From positions 124,001 to 188,000 of the forward strand of contig NC_015681.1 in assembly GCF_000217795.1 (NCBI RefSeq): a stretch of 64,000 bases of DNA. The letters are read 5' to 3'. A model generated the notes under the pieces. That model saw only the letters and a list, made by a program, of their open reading frames with translations, was not told where the DNA came from and did not search any database. This DNA comes from Thermodesulfatator indicus DSM 15286. Its GTDB lineage: Bacteria > Desulfobacterota > Thermodesulfobacteria > Thermodesulfobacteriales > Thermodesulfatatoraceae. A program made the translations under genes and the position numbers. Of this stretch, positions 52,937-61,906 are shown one piece after another; position 1 is the stretch's first letter, and each line of letters opens with the position of its first letter.

Positions 52937-55346
52937 TTTCTTCTTTGGCAAAATCTCTGGCCAATTTGGCTAATTCTCTAAGTTTTTGGTCAACCAGATA
53001 AAAAATTGTCCCTTCTGGATAAGTACCATCGGGTTTTCTTTCACCAGCTGGTTTTCCTGTAAGAATTTCAATACCCTCTTCCACCCGGGAAATGGCCCAA
53101 ATGTGGAATTGCCCTTCCTCTATAGCCTTAACAACTTCTTTATCAAGCATGAGTTCTTTGACATTAGCTTGTGGGATTATAACCCCTTGCTTTCCGTTAA
53201 GACCTTTAGCCTTACAAACTTTATAAAACCCTTCAATTTTTTGATTAATGCCCCCTACAGGTTGAATATCACCTTTTTGGCTAACCGAGCCAGTAACAGC
53301 AATGCCTTGATATATAGGCACTCCTGACAGAGCAGAAATAAGGGCGAAAAGCTCGGCACTTGAAGCCGAGTCACCATCTACCAGGCCATAACTTTGTTCA
53401 AAACATAAAGTGGCGGTAAGGGTAAGGGGTTTATCGTGAACGAATCTTTCCCGCAAAAAGCCAGCAAGAATTAATACACCTTTAGTATGGATTTTCCCGG
53501 AAAGATCTGCTTCTCTCTCAATGTTAACAACTCCTTCTTTGCCGAGAGAAATATTGGCCGTAATGCGCGTTGGACGGCCAAAAGAGTAATCACCTAAGTC
53601 ATAAACCGAAAGGCCATTTATGCTCCCACATAGCTCTCCGTCCACCTGGATTTTAATAATGTCTTTTTCAATCATTTCTTGAAGACGTTCTTCAGATAGA
53701 TTGGCTCGAAACTTTCTTTCATTGATAGCTTTTTCTATATGAAAGGCATTTATAGCCTCTTTTTGTTCTCGTTTGGCCCAGAAATGGGCTTCTTTGAGTA
53801 CATCTTGAATAACAGGGAGTTCAAGGGAAAGTTTGTCTTGGCGGCCAGCCAGCTCACAGGAGTATTCTACAATTTTGGCCAGGGCATCGTTTTCCAGAGG
53901 AAGTAGTTGATTATGTTTCACCATGGCCGCTACGGCCTGTAAAAATTGTCTCGTGGTTTCTTCGGTACGGTCAACCCAGCGGTCAAGATGGGCTTTTACT
54001 TTAAAGACTTCTCTAAAATTTTCATCGTAAATATAAAGTAGATGATAAATGAAAGGGTCTCCCTGGAGAACAACCTTGGCCCGAAAAGGAATAGGCTCTG
54101 GCTTCAATGTTTTGGTAGTAAAAAGACCAATTTGTTCAGCCAGGTCTTCCAGGTAAATTTTGCGGGTCTTTATAGCCCTTTTTAAGTTTTCCCAGCTAAA
54201 GGGATACTTTAATAGGTCAAGGGCTCGCACAATAAGAAAACCACCATTGGCCTTGTGAAGGCTTCCAGCCTTAAGCATGGTAAAATCTGTTATGAGAGCG
54301 CCAAACTGAGCCTTTCTTTCAATAGTGCCAAAAAGATTGGTATAAGTGGGATTGGGTTCAAAAATAACCGGTGCTCCCTGGCATTCCGAGTTATCCACAA
54401 ATACGTTTACTTCATAACGGGTAAAAGAAGGTTGCGCTGGGGGCATAGGAAAAGGCATGGGTGGTTGAGGGGCAGGCTTCTGACGAAAATCATCTAAGTG
54501 CTTGATAATATCTTCTTGAACCTCGTTTAAAAAGGAAACTACACCCTTTGTGGTAGCGTATTTTTCCCGAAGTTCCTGAATAAAACTTCCTACTACATTT
54601 AGGGCCACTTCTCGGTCAAGTTCTTTGAGTTTCTGGCGCAAGTCTTTTTCCAACTGTTGAATACGTCTGGCTGTGGCGTTAAGCTCTTTTTGCAGGAATT
54701 CACTTTTACGTTTTAAATTCTCTTTTACTTCTTCAGGGAGTTCTTTTACATCCTCAGGAGTCATAGGGGTACCATCTGGTTTGGCAGGAATAATCATCAT
54801 ACCAAAAGGCTCTACATTTAAGATGAAACCTTCGGCCTTTACTTTTTGTTCAAGTTCTTCAAATATCTTAGCCCTAGTGACATTGAATTCGCGAATAATT
54901 TGTTCTTTTTTGGTAATGTAAGCTTCACTTTCAAAGGCCTCGGGAATCTTTTGCCGAAGAGTTTCAATAAGATCAGCCATATCTTTTTGAAATTCTCGGC
55001 CCTTACCAGGCGGAAGTTCAAGGGCTTTAGGAACATCTGGGTCTTTAAAGTTATAAACATAGCACCAGTCAGAGGGGGTTGGTCTTTCGCGGGCTTGACT
55101 TTCCACTAGAGCACGCGTGATGTAGCTTGTACCAAGCTCAGGAGTACCGGCCACGTACATGTGAAAATCTAAGTCTTCAAAGTTTAGACCAAAATCAAGT
55201 GCCCTTATAGCTCTTTCCTGGGCCATTATTGGTTTTTCAGTCTCAAGAGTTTCTAGAAGTTCTTCAAATGAAGTAACTTTCAGATCAGAGGGGGCAACTG
55301 TTAACCTCACTTCTTCTGGCTTTAAGGTTTTTACTGTAACTGTCAT
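52929..55346 (-). CDS. LonC-like (AAA_32) protease with degenerate P-loop
   Basis: An 805-residue protein of the Lon-like group with a divergent AAA region and a C-terminal Lon protease domain. The catalytic dyad is present: Ser660 in VDGDSASSAELFAL and Lys703 in GGINQKIEGFYK, 43 residues apart as in Escherichia coli Lon. The Walker A region reads VAGTPELGTSYI, lacking the lysine. A related Meiothermus LonC is known to work without ATP. A coiled-coil insert (residues 170-280) and a Pro-rich patch (PQPPMPFPMPPAQP) interrupt the AAA part. The ATG at 55346 with GGAGGAG is preferred to 55406. It probably removes damaged proteins. Confidence 0.9.
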   Translation of the reverse strand: MTVTVKTLKPEEVRLTVAPSDLKVTSFEELLETLETEKPIMAQERAIRALDFGLNFEDLDFHMYVAGTPELGTSYITRALVESQARERPTPSDWCYVYNFKDPDVPKALELPPGKGREFQKDMADLIETLRQKIPEAFESEAYITKKEQIIREFNVTRAKIFEELEQKVKAEGFILNVEPFGMMIIPAKPDGTPMTPEDVKELPEEVKENLKRKSEFLQKELNATARRIQQLEKDLRQKLKELDREVALNVVGSFIQELREKYATTKGVVSFLNEVQEDIIKHLDDFRQKPAPQPPMPFPMPPAQPSFTRYEVNVFVDNSECQGAPVIFEPNPTYTNLFGTIERKAQFGALITDFTMLKAGSLHKANGGFLIVRALDLLKYPFSWENLKRAIKTRKIYLEDLAEQIGLFTTKTLKPEPIPFRAKVVLQGDPFIYHLLYIYDENFREVFKVKAHLDRWVDRTEETTRQFLQAVAAMVKHNQLLPLENDALAKIVEYSCELAGRQDKLSLELPVIQDVLKEAHFWAKREQKEAINAFHIEKAINERKFRANLSEERLQEMIEKDIIKIQVDGELCGSINGLSVYDLGDYSFGRPTRITANISLGKEGVVNIEREADLSGKIHTKGVLILAGFLRERFVHDKPLTLTATLCFEQSYGLVDGDSASSAELFALISALSGVPIYQGIAVTGSVSQKGDIQPVGGINQKIEGFYKVCKAKGLNGKQGVIIPQANVKELMLDKEVVKAIEEGQFHIWAISRVEEGIEILTGKPAGERKPDGTYPEGTIFYLVDQKLRELAKLARDFAKEEKK

Positions 55347-55421
55347 CGTTAGAGCTCCTCCGTATCCGTAGTGATGCTGCGTTTGAAATATCTTATCACG
55401 TTGCACAGCAAGAAACAGTTA

Positions 55422-55485
55422 GGGACAGGCAAAATTTTAAACTCGGCAAAAATATTCCGATAAAAGGGACAGGCAAAAAAATTTT
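55422..55485 (+). repeat. Paired GGGACAGGC repeats upstream of the second RAYT
   Basis: GGGACAGGCAAAATTTT starts at 55422 and a longer-A copy at 55466, 44 bp apart, mirroring the pair at 42507-42572. The intervening bases share CGATAAAA before the second copy. Confidence 0.8.
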
Positions 55486-55505
55486 AAATTTTAAGGAGGT
55501 CTCTT

Positions 55506-56357
55506 ATGCCACGTATCCCTCGGTTTTTCATGAATGATCCACGAGCCGCTTATCATGTAATCTCCCGCACGGCCTTGCCCGGCCACCATGTCCTCGGCGA
55601 TGAAGAAAAAGAACACTTGCTCCATCTTATTAGCTGGCTCTCGCAGGTCTATTTCGTCGAAGTTTATGGCTTTGCCATCATGGGTAATCACTTCCATCTC
55701 CTCTGCCGTATGCTCCCTGAAGACCAGTTCTCTGACGAAGAAGTAAAACGCCGTATCAGGCTCTACTATGGCGAAAAATGCAAAATTTTCTTCTATGAAG
55801 AGATGCTCAAAAAATGGAGACAAAGGCTTGGGAACCTTTCACGCTACGTCCAGGACATCAAGCAGCGCTTTTCACGCTGGTATAACAAACGCGTTGACCG
55901 CAAAGGTTACTTCTGGGCTGACAGGTTTAAGTCCGTAATCATTGAAACCGGGGAGGCTTTGCTCAACTGCTTGGCTTACATAGAGCTAAACCCGGTGCGG
56001 GCAGGAATTGTAGAAAAGCCAGAGGATTACCGCTGGTGCTCGCTGGGATACAGGGCAAGAAAAGGGACAGGCGAGAATTTTCTGTCGCTTAACTTGGGGC
56101 TCCCGCGGTATGAAGGAAAGAACAAGAAAGAGAGATTTGAACTCTTGCGTAAGTTTGTTTACGGAAAAGGAGGGATCGGATCGAAAAATTTAGGCAAAGC
56201 CAATAAATTTAGATATAGATCACGTTATTTCACCGAAAGTATGGCAATTGGTTCACAAAATTTCGTCAACCAAGTGGTTAAAAAAGTTAGTAATCTTTTG
56301 GGACTTAGACGAACTCGAAAGTCTAAACACCTTTTTGAAAGTCTATATTCAAGCTAA
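55506..56357 (+). CDS. REP-associated tyrosine transposase (RAYT, Y1 family), copy 2
   Basis: A 283-residue paralog of the gene at 42586, near identical over the first 220 residues and different in the last 60. HUH is MGNHFHLLCRM, and the candidate Tyr lies in RWYNKRVDRKGYFWADRFKS. The same AAGGAGGTCTCTT precedes the ATG. One GGGACAGGC repeat is translated as GTGENF. Both copies look intact, so recent duplication or copying is likely. No terminal inverted repeats or target duplications define an insertion sequence, as expected for RAYTs. Confidence 0.9.
   Translation: MPRIPRFFMNDPRAAYHVISRTALPGHHVLGDEEKEHLLHLISWLSQVYFVEVYGFAIMGNHFHLLCRMLPEDQFSDEEVKRRIRLYYGEKCKIFFYEEMLKKWRQRLGNLSRYVQDIKQRFSRWYNKRVDRKGYFWADRFKSVIIETGEALLNCLAYIELNPVRAGIVEKPEDYRWCSLGYRARKGTGENFLSLNLGLPRYEGKNKKERFELLRKFVYGKGGIGSKNLGKANKFRYRSRYFTESMAIGSQNFVNQVVKKVSNLLGLRRTRKSKHLFESLYSS
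56064..56080 (+). repeat. GGGACAGGC repeat inside RAYT copy 2
   Basis: GGGACAGGCGAGAATTTT lies at the codons corresponding to 43144 in copy 1, with two base changes. Confidence 0.65.
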
Positions 56358-56361
56358 AAAG

Positions 56362-56832
56362 CTATTTTTTAGCTAGGCGAAACACTGCCTTGAGTTTAAA
56401 CATTTTTTTGGCCGGGAAATGGCGAGGGCTAAAACCTGTTTCTTGAGCAATTCCCTCAAGTATTTTCTCTACAATGGGCCAGTCCTTGGCCACCAGGGTA
56501 AACCAGATATTAAATTTGTGTTTTCTTAGATAACAGTGTGTAACTTCTGGCCGCTTAGCAATTTGTTGAGCTATTACCTCTTCCTTATCTTCTGGAACTG
56601 ATAGCGCACAAAGAGTAGTAACAAATCCGAGTTTTCTAGAGTCAATACTTGCTCCAAAATGGCGTAGTATACCCTTTTCCTTAAGCTTTGTTAAACAGGC
56701 AAGGGTTTCTTCAGCAGTGAGACCAACCCTTGCCCCGATTTCGGTAAAAGGCTCTTTTGTGAGAGGAAAATCGTCTTGGATTATTTCTAGAAGTTTTTTA
56801 TTAAGCTCGTCTAACTCGTACTGATTAGACAT
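56362..56832 (-). CDS. ahbB: Siroheme decarboxylase subunit, AhbB-like
   Basis: A 156-residue Lrp/AsnC-type protein of the AhbA/B family, which converts siroheme to didecarboxysiroheme in the alternative haem pathway of sulfate reducers and archaea. It has an N-terminal winged helix ([20 protein letters not shown]) and a ferredoxin-like core with [20 protein letters not shown] and the C-terminal [16 protein letters not shown], closest to the AhbB subunit as I recall it. The AhbA partner is not in the window. It overlaps greA by 8 bp. An ordinary Lrp regulator is the alternative. Confidence 0.75.
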   Translation of the reverse strand: MSNQYELDELNKKLLEIIQDDFPLTKEPFTEIGARVGLTAEETLACLTKLKEKGILRHFGASIDSRKLGFVTTLCALSVPEDKEEVIAQQIAKRPEVTHCYLRKHKFNIWFTLVAKDWPIVEKILEGIAQETGFSPRHFPAKKMFKLKAVFRLAKK

Positions 56833-57295
56833 CTATCTTAACTATTTCGTATGTTTTCACCCCTTTTGGGGTTTGAACCTCTACCTCATCGCCTTCTTCT
56901 TTACCAATTAACGCTCGTCCAATAGGCGAAGTAACTGAAATTTTTCCGTTTTCAACGTCTGATTCATAAGGACCAACCAACTGGTAAGTTTCTTCTTCAT
57001 CAGTATCCAGGTTTAAAAGAGTTACTTTGACTCCAAACTGCACTCTGGAAGGCGGAGTCTTGGGGATATCAACCACTTCCGCCCTAGCCAAACGGTCAGA
57101 AAGTTCCTGAATACGCCCTTCAATGTGGGCCTGCTTTTCTTTAGCAGCATGATACTCGGCGTTTTCAGAAAGGTCCCCGTGGGCCCTAGCCTCTTCTATA
57201 GCTTTGATAACTTTTTGACGTTCAGTAGTTTGAAGACGGCGCAATTCTTCGCGAAGCTCTTCATAACCCTGTCTAGTCATAGGGATTCTTTCCAT
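56825..57295 (-). CDS. greA: Transcription elongation factor GreA
   Basis: A 156-residue GreA that rescues backtracked RNA polymerase by stimulating transcript cleavage. The coiled coil ([20 protein letters not shown] to [20 protein letters not shown]) carries the acidic tip Asp/Glu in GDLSENAEY. The globular domain has [20 protein letters not shown] and [25 protein letters not shown] places the start at the second ATG (57295). Confidence 0.96.
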   Translation of the reverse strand: MERIPMTRQGYEELREELRRLQTTERQKVIKAIEEARAHGDLSENAEYHAAKEKQAHIEGRIQELSDRLARAEVVDIPKTPPSRVQFGVKVTLLNLDTDEEETYQLVGPYESDVENGKISVTSPIGRALIGKEEGDEVEVQTPKGVKTYEIVKIDV

Positions 57296-57498
57296 AAACT
57301 CCTCCACCCAAAATATTTTTCAGTTTTATAAAAAGTAACGAATGGTCTTAATTCAATATCAGGCTAATTAACCTTCTCTCTAAGTACAGCTAAAAATTTG
57401 TTCTAAGCAATCTCAACTTTAACTTACCCAGACAAATGAAGAAAACCCTCGCATAGTACTTCGAACAAACCCAAAACCCAAAAATTACAATAAAAAAA

Positions 57499-57519
57499 CC
57501 GCACAAAAAATTTGTGCGG
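57499..57519 (-). terminator. Intrinsic terminator of the ubiA operon
   Basis: CCGCACAAA and TTTGTGCGG pair perfectly around AAA. On the minus strand the stem is followed by seven T residues. It lies 33 bp beyond the ubiA-like gene. Confidence 0.9.
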
Positions 57520-57551
57520 TAAAAATTAAGATCAAATTTAAACAAATTTAA

Positions 57552-58403
57552 TTAAAAGAGCAAGGCTAAAGCTGTGGTTAAAAATAATACCACACTTATG
57601 GCTCCATTAAAAGTAAAAAAAGAAAGATTAAGACGACTTAAATCTTGAGGGCTTATTACCACCCTTTGAGCCACAAATAGGGCCAAAGTAATTCCTAAGC
57701 CTACATAATAAATCCAGGACAGATGGGCAAGGATCCCTACCATGGTAAAAAAAGAAAAAGCCAAGGTATGGAAAACCGCTGAGATAAAAAAAGCCTTTTT
57801 TCGACCAAATTTGGCAGGGATAGATTTAAGCCCGGCCTTACGGTCAAATTCTTCGTCAAGGCAGGCGTAAAGGATATCAAAGCCTGCTACCCAAAAAACT
57901 ACCCCCAGAGAAAGCACCAAGGGAACTAAGTCAAAAGAAGGCTTAACGGCGATCCAACCAGCTAAAGGAGAAATCCCTATAGCTAATCCCAAAAATACAT
58001 GACAAAGCCAGGTAAAACGCTTGGTATAAGAGTAAGCCAATACAATAAAAAGAGCGATAGGTGAAAGCTTAAAGGTGAGAGGATTCAGGCCCCAAGCACA
58101 GACAAAAAAGATAATAACCGCCACAAAAAAGAATAGCCAAGCTTCTTTTTCGTCAACCAGTCCGGCTACAAGCGGTCTATCTTTAGTTCGAGGGTTTTGG
58201 GCATCAAAAGGTAGGTCTACAATGCGGTTAAAGGTCATAGCCGCTGTACGGGCTCCCGCCATGGCTCCCAGAATAAGTAAGCACTTTTCTAAAGAAGGAA
58301 CACCACCTGCAGCTAAAAAGGCTCCAGTGAAAGCAAAAGGCAGGGCGAAGATAGTGTGTTCAAATTTTATCATATCAAGAAGGATCTTTATCTTGCGCCA
58401 CAT
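57552..58403 (-). CDS. UbiA-family prenyltransferase
   Basis: A 283-residue membrane prenyltransferase with eight or nine helices and both Asp-rich motifs: FNRIVDLPFDAQNPRTKDRP and DILYACLDEEFDRKAGLKSI. It attaches a polyprenyl chain to an aromatic acid. As the neighbour of a ubiX-like gene in an anaerobe, it probably serves menaquinone synthesis (the MqnP role of the futalosine route) rather than ubiquinone. The ATG at 58403 overlaps the UbiX stop as TAATG with GGGGG upstream; a start at 58421 is also open. Confidence 0.88.
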   Translation of the reverse strand: MWRKIKILLDMIKFEHTIFALPFAFTGAFLAAGGVPSLEKCLLILGAMAGARTAAMTFNRIVDLPFDAQNPRTKDRPLVAGLVDEKEAWLFFFVAVIIFFVCAWGLNPLTFKLSPIALFIVLAYSYTKRFTWLCHVFLGLAIGISPLAGWIAVKPSFDLVPLVLSLGVVFWVAGFDILYACLDEEFDRKAGLKSIPAKFGRKKAFFISAVFHTLAFSFFTMVGILAHLSWIYYVGLGITLALFVAQRVVISPQDLSRLNLSFFTFNGAISVVLFLTTALALLF

Positions 58404-58966
58404 TAGCTTAACCCCCGCCATCGTTTTAGATTTTCTATTTCAATTCCTAGGAACTCAGCCAATCTTTTAGCGAAAAAATCAACCATTTCCTGGATATTCT
58501 TAGGATTGTGATAAAAAGCTGGCATGGCCGGATAAATAGTAGCCCCAGCAGAGGCAGCTAAAAGCATATTTTTAAGGTGAATTTCATTAAATGGGGTCTC
58601 TCGCACCACCAGAATAAGCGGGCGCCTTTCTTTAAGCATTACGTCTGCAGCGCGACTTATCAAGTTTTTGGCAAGCCCGTGAGCAATAGCCGCAAGAGTT
58701 CCCATAGTACAGGGAACAATCACCATGGCCCCATAATTGGTAGAACCACTGGCCGGTGGAGCTCCTATTTCGTGTTCGCTGTAAAGCCTTTCAGTAAGGT
58801 CTAAAAGCTCTTCAAAAGAAAGCCCGGCTTCTAAAGGTAATACCTTTTTCCCGGCATCAGAAATAATAGTTTCCGTGGCCACGCCTTGTTGTTTTAAAAG
58901 TTTTAAAAACGAAACCGCGTAAGGGCTCCCACTGGCTCCAGTTATAGCTACCAAAACTTTTTTCAC
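58403..58966 (-). CDS. ubiX: UbiX-family flavin prenyltransferase
   Basis: A 187-residue flavoprotein that makes the prenylated FMN cofactor of UbiD-type decarboxylases. Conserved parts are VAITGASGSPYAVSFLKLL, ASGSTNYGAMVIVPCTMGT, RAADVMLKERRPLILVVRET and PAMPAFYHNPKNIQEMVDFF. A partner UbiD is not in the window. It is coupled to the ubiA-like gene downstream. Confidence 0.93.
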   Translation of the reverse strand: MKKVLVAITGASGSPYAVSFLKLLKQQGVATETIISDAGKKVLPLEAGLSFEELLDLTERLYSEHEIGAPPASGSTNYGAMVIVPCTMGTLAAIAHGLAKNLISRAADVMLKERRPLILVVRETPFNEIHLKNMLLAASAGATIYPAMPAFYHNPKNIQEMVDFFAKRLAEFLGIEIENLKRWRGLS

Positions 58967-59019
58967 AAGTACTCCTAAAATATTTATTCGCTTTTGTTTT
59001 AATCCAAAAACTTAAAACC

Positions 59020-60159
59020 TCAATTGTTAAAATAGCTTTGCCTGTCCCTTTGTTTTTCCGCCTCAGCGCGGGCAAGCTGGTCACAACGTTCGTTTTCAGG
59101 ATGCCCTGCATGGCCCTTAACCCAATACCAATCTACCTGGTGTTTGCTAGTTAGCTCGGCCAGTTTTTGCCAGAGATCCTGGTTTTTGACAGGCTTTTTG
59201 TTGCTGGTGCGAAAACCATTTTTTAACCAGCGGGGAAGCCACTTTGTAATGCCGTCTTTTAAATAGCGCGAGTCCGTATAAATTTTTACCTGACATGGCC
59301 TTTTTAGGCTTTCTAAAGCCGTAATGGCCGCCATAAGCTCCATGCGGTTATTGGTAGTATGGGGCTCACCACCGGTGATTAACTTTTCTTGACCCTTATA
59401 CCGTAAAATAGCAGCGTAACCTCCCGGGCCAGGGTTCCCTAAACAAGCTCCATCTACAAAAATCTCTACTTCTTCCTTTAGTTTCGCCCCTTCTTCGAGC
59501 TCTTTAAGGATCTCAATGCCTGCGCTGGTGCCAAGGCGTACCGCCCCAGCTTCAATTAGAGCCAACGATTGCTCAAGGGTCTTAATACCCCCTGAAGCCT
59601 TTACCTTAATGCGTCCATAGGCACGTTTAGCTAAGATTTTTACATCATCAACCGTAGCTCCTCTTGGGCCAAAGCCCGTAGAAGTTTTGACATAGTCAAT
59701 CTGGGTCTCGGCCAGAATATCCACCAGGGCCTCCATTTCTTCGCGGTTAAGATAAGCGCATTCAATAATGGCCTTTAGCACAGTATTGGGGAGGGTAGCC
59801 CTAAGCTCCTGGGCTTCAGCGGCCACAAATTCAAACCTTCCTTCTTTTACCCATCGAAGGTTTATGACAAAATCCAGTTCATCAGCGCCTAGAGTTACTA
59901 ATTCTTTACCTTCGTAAGCCTTAACTGAAGTTATTTGAAAACCTAAAGGGAAACCTATCACTGAACAAACTTTTACCGAAGATTTTTGGAGCAGTTCTCT
60001 GGCTAGGGGCACAAAAGTTGGAGCCACGCATACCGCCGCTACTTCGTATTTTTTAGCCGATTCACAAAGGGCTTTAATATCTCTAGCAGTAGCGGTAGGT
60101 TTTAGTAAAGTAAGGTCAATGTATTTGGCCAAATCTTTTACGGAGGTAATTTTTTTCAT
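59020..60159 (-). CDS. Fusion of deoxyribose-phosphate aldolase (DeoC) and ribonuclease HI
   Basis: One 379-residue frame holds two enzymes. Residues 1-225 are DeoC, which splits deoxyribose 5-phosphate, with the Schiff-base Lys158 in [13 protein letters not shown] and [12 protein letters not shown]. Residues 231-370 are RNase HI, which cuts RNA in RNA-DNA hybrids, with Asp236 ([14 protein letters not shown]), Glu274 (NRMELMAAI), Asp296 (IYTDSRYL) and Asp360. The linker is only about five residues. The last residues ([10 protein letters not shown]) derive from a GGGACAGGC repeat. The start codon overlaps that of the divergent sirC-like gene. Both active sites are intact. Confidence 0.9.
   Translation of the reverse strand: MKKITSVKDLAKYIDLTLLKPTATARDIKALCESAKKYEVAAVCVAPTFVPLARELLQKSSVKVCSVIGFPLGFQITSVKAYEGKELVTLGADELDFVINLRWVKEGRFEFVAAEAQELRATLPNTVLKAIIECAYLNREEMEALVDILAETQIDYVKTSTGFGPRGATVDDVKILAKRAYGRIKVKASGGIKTLEQSLALIEAGAVRLGTSAGIEILKELEEGAKLKEEVEIFVDGACLGNPGPGGYAAILRYKGQEKLITGGEPHTTNNRMELMAAITALESLKRPCQVKIYTDSRYLKDGITKWLPRWLKNGFRTSNKKPVKNQDLWQKLAELTSKHQVDWYWVKGHAGHPENERCDQLARAEAEKQRDRQSYFNN
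59029..59048 (-). repeat. GGGACAGGC repeat forming the DeoC-RNase H C terminus
   Basis: On the minus strand GGGACAGGCAAAGCTATTTT lies in the last codons of the fusion gene. It is the only reverse-oriented copy found in the window. Confidence 0.6.
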
Positions 60160-60799
60160 GGCTAAATATTATCCTATCTTTTTAAAGATTGAACAAAAAT
60201 TATGTGTGGTGATTGGCGGCGGCAAAGTAGCCGCTCGCAAAATTAAAACTCTCCTTGAAGCTGGGGCCAAAGTCAAGGTTATTTCCCCAGAAGTTATCAG
60301 AGAAATAGAAAAACTTAGCGAACAGGGCCAGGTAGAATGGATAAAACGCCCGTACCGAAAAGGCGATTTAGAAGATGCCTTTCTGGTTTACGCTGCCACT
60401 GACGACCCTACCGTGCAAAAGCAAGTCTTTGCTGAGGCCGAAGAAAAAAACATTTTTTGCAACGTGGTAGATAAGCCTGCCCTTTGTTCCTTTATAGTAC
60501 CCTCGATTGTAAAAAGAGGAAAACTTCAGATTGCCATATCCACCTCTGGAGCAAGCCCTGCCCTGGCCCGGAGATTAAGAGAACAATTTGAAGAGACTTT
60601 TGGCCCGGAATACGCCGAATATCTAGAGTTAATGGCCCGCTGGCGTGAAGAAATTCTTGCTCGTGACCTGTCTGAAAAAGAGAAGCGCCAAATTTTTGAA
60701 CAACTGGTTCTGGCCCCTGTACCCTTATGGCTTAAAAGGGGCGAACGCCATCATGTCAAATCTTTGGCTAAGACTTTTAATCTCTCTTTTGAGGAATGA
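60158..60799 (+). CDS. Precorrin-2 dehydrogenase / sirohydrochlorin ferrochelatase-like protein
   Basis: A 213-residue protein of the SirC/Met8/CysG N-terminal family that oxidises precorrin-2 to sirohydrochlorin on the way to siroheme and, through the Ahb route, haem. It shows [52 protein letters not shown] and [23 protein letters not shown] lies 10 bp before the ATG at 60158. The start codon shares two bases with the divergent deoC-rnhA start. AhbB encoded at 56362 would act later in the same pathway. Confidence 0.9.
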   Translation: MAKYYPIFLKIEQKLCVVIGGGKVAARKIKTLLEAGAKVKVISPEVIREIEKLSEQGQVEWIKRPYRKGDLEDAFLVYAATDDPTVQKQVFAEAEEKNIFCNVVDKPALCSFIVPSIVKRGKLQIAISTSGASPALARRLREQFEETFGPEYAEYLELMARWREEILARDLSEKEKRQIFEQLVLAPVPLWLKRGERHHVKSLAKTFNLSFEE

Positions 60800-61311
60800 G
60801 CCTTAGATATAAAGCTACTTTTAGAGTAAAAGATTTTCTTTTTACCGCTTTATGGGATGAAGACGGCCGCCTCTGGCACCTTACTTTTGGGGCTAGACCT
60901 GCAGGCGCCTTTCTAAACCGCCTGCCAAAAGGATATTCTTTTACCGAAGCCCCAATATCTTTTAAAAAGTCTCTTGAAAAAGAGCTTTTGGCCTACTTTT
61001 CAGGCCAAACTAAAACTCCGGTTTATCCGACTTTTCTCTCAGGGAGTTCCTTTGAAAAAAGGGTCTGGCTGGCCCTCCTTGAAATTCCTTTTGGCGAAAT
61101 TAGAACTTACGCCTGGCTTGCCCAAAAGATAGGTTTTCCAAAGGCTTTGCGAGCAGTAGGCCGGGCCCTTTCAAAAAACCCTCTACCTATTCTTTATCCC
61201 TGTCATAGAATCGTCGCCAAAAGCGGCCTTGGTGGTTTTAGCAGTGGCCTGGAGATAAAGAAAAAACTCCTGGCTATTGAAGGAATTCATGTCAATAGTT
61301 TGACGTTTTGA
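60796..61311 (+). CDS. Methylated-DNA--protein-cysteine methyltransferase
   Basis: A 171-residue repair protein of the Ogt/MGMT family, which moves methyl groups from O6-methylguanine to its own cysteine. The active site is LYPCHRIVAKSGLGGFSSGL, with the Arg-finger helix in LRAVGRALSKNPLPI and a winged-helix FPFGEIRTYAWLAQ-like stretch upstream. It overlaps the sirC-like stop codon (ATGA), indicating a two-gene operon. Confidence 0.94.
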   Translation: MSLRYKATFRVKDFLFTALWDEDGRLWHLTFGARPAGAFLNRLPKGYSFTEAPISFKKSLEKELLAYFSGQTKTPVYPTFLSGSSFEKRVWLALLEIPFGEIRTYAWLAQKIGFPKALRAVGRALSKNPLPILYPCHRIVAKSGLGGFSSGLEIKKKLLAIEGIHVNSLTF

Positions 61312-61418
61312 CCGAAATTTTTGGGCTCCTCTCTTAGTCAATCCTTTTAAAAGGCTCTATTTTGCTTCTTTCTTTTTTTGGCATCTACTTTGCAAATCAT
61401 ACGCGCAAGGAGGTAGCT

Positions 61419-61904
61419 ATGGCCGAAAAAGAAAAAGACCAACAGGAAGAAAAGAAAGGTGGCAAAAAGTTATTATTAATAATTATCGTCGGAGTGGTTT
61501 TATTGCTGGGTGGAGCAGGTGGCGCCTACTTTTTTCTTTTTGCCAAAAATAGCCCTCCTCCCGAAGAGGTCGAGAAACAGCAGCAACAGTCTGAACCAGA
61601 GGTAGGGCCTTTTCTTCAGCCTGACCCTTTTGTAGTCAACCTGGCCGACCCAACCGGTCAGCGCTATTTAAGAGCCAAAATCACCATAGAGTTCAGAGAC
61701 GACAAAGCTTATCAGATGGCTAATGAGCGTCTCCCACAGATAAACGATGCCATCATTATGGTGCTCTCAAGTAAAACCGTAGAAGAGGTCTTATCGCCTG
61801 AAGGAAAACTTGAACTGCGTCTTGAATTAATAAGAAAGTTAAACGAAATCCTGGGGCCAAATAGTGTAAGGAATATTTATTTTACTCAATTTGTGGTGCA
61901 ATAA
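61419..61904 (+). CDS. fliL: Flagellar basal body-associated protein FliL
   Basis: A 161-residue single-pass protein: a charged cytosolic N terminus (AEKEKDQQEEKKGGKK), one helix (LLLIIIVGVVLLLGGAGGAY) and a periplasmic domain with DPFVVNLADPTGQRYLRAKI and a C-terminal VRNIYFTQFVVQ. FliL surrounds or stabilises the stator units. AAGGAGG lies before the ATG at 61419, so the upstream ATG at 61362 is not used. First gene of the flagellar run, 2 bp before fliM. Confidence 0.93.
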   Translation: MAEKEKDQQEEKKGGKKLLLIIIVGVVLLLGGAGGAYFFLFAKNSPPPEEVEKQQQQSEPEVGPFLQPDPFVVNLADPTGQRYLRAKITIEFRDDKAYQMANERLPQINDAIIMVLSSKTVEEVLSPEGKLELRLELIRKLNEILGPNSVRNIYFTQFVVQ

Positions 61905-61906
61905 AT

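Noticed and set aside
57308-57498. A tRNA or small RNA gene upstream of greA
   Set aside because: No cloverleaf or conserved tRNA loops can be drawn; the stretch is plain AT-rich sequence before a terminator.
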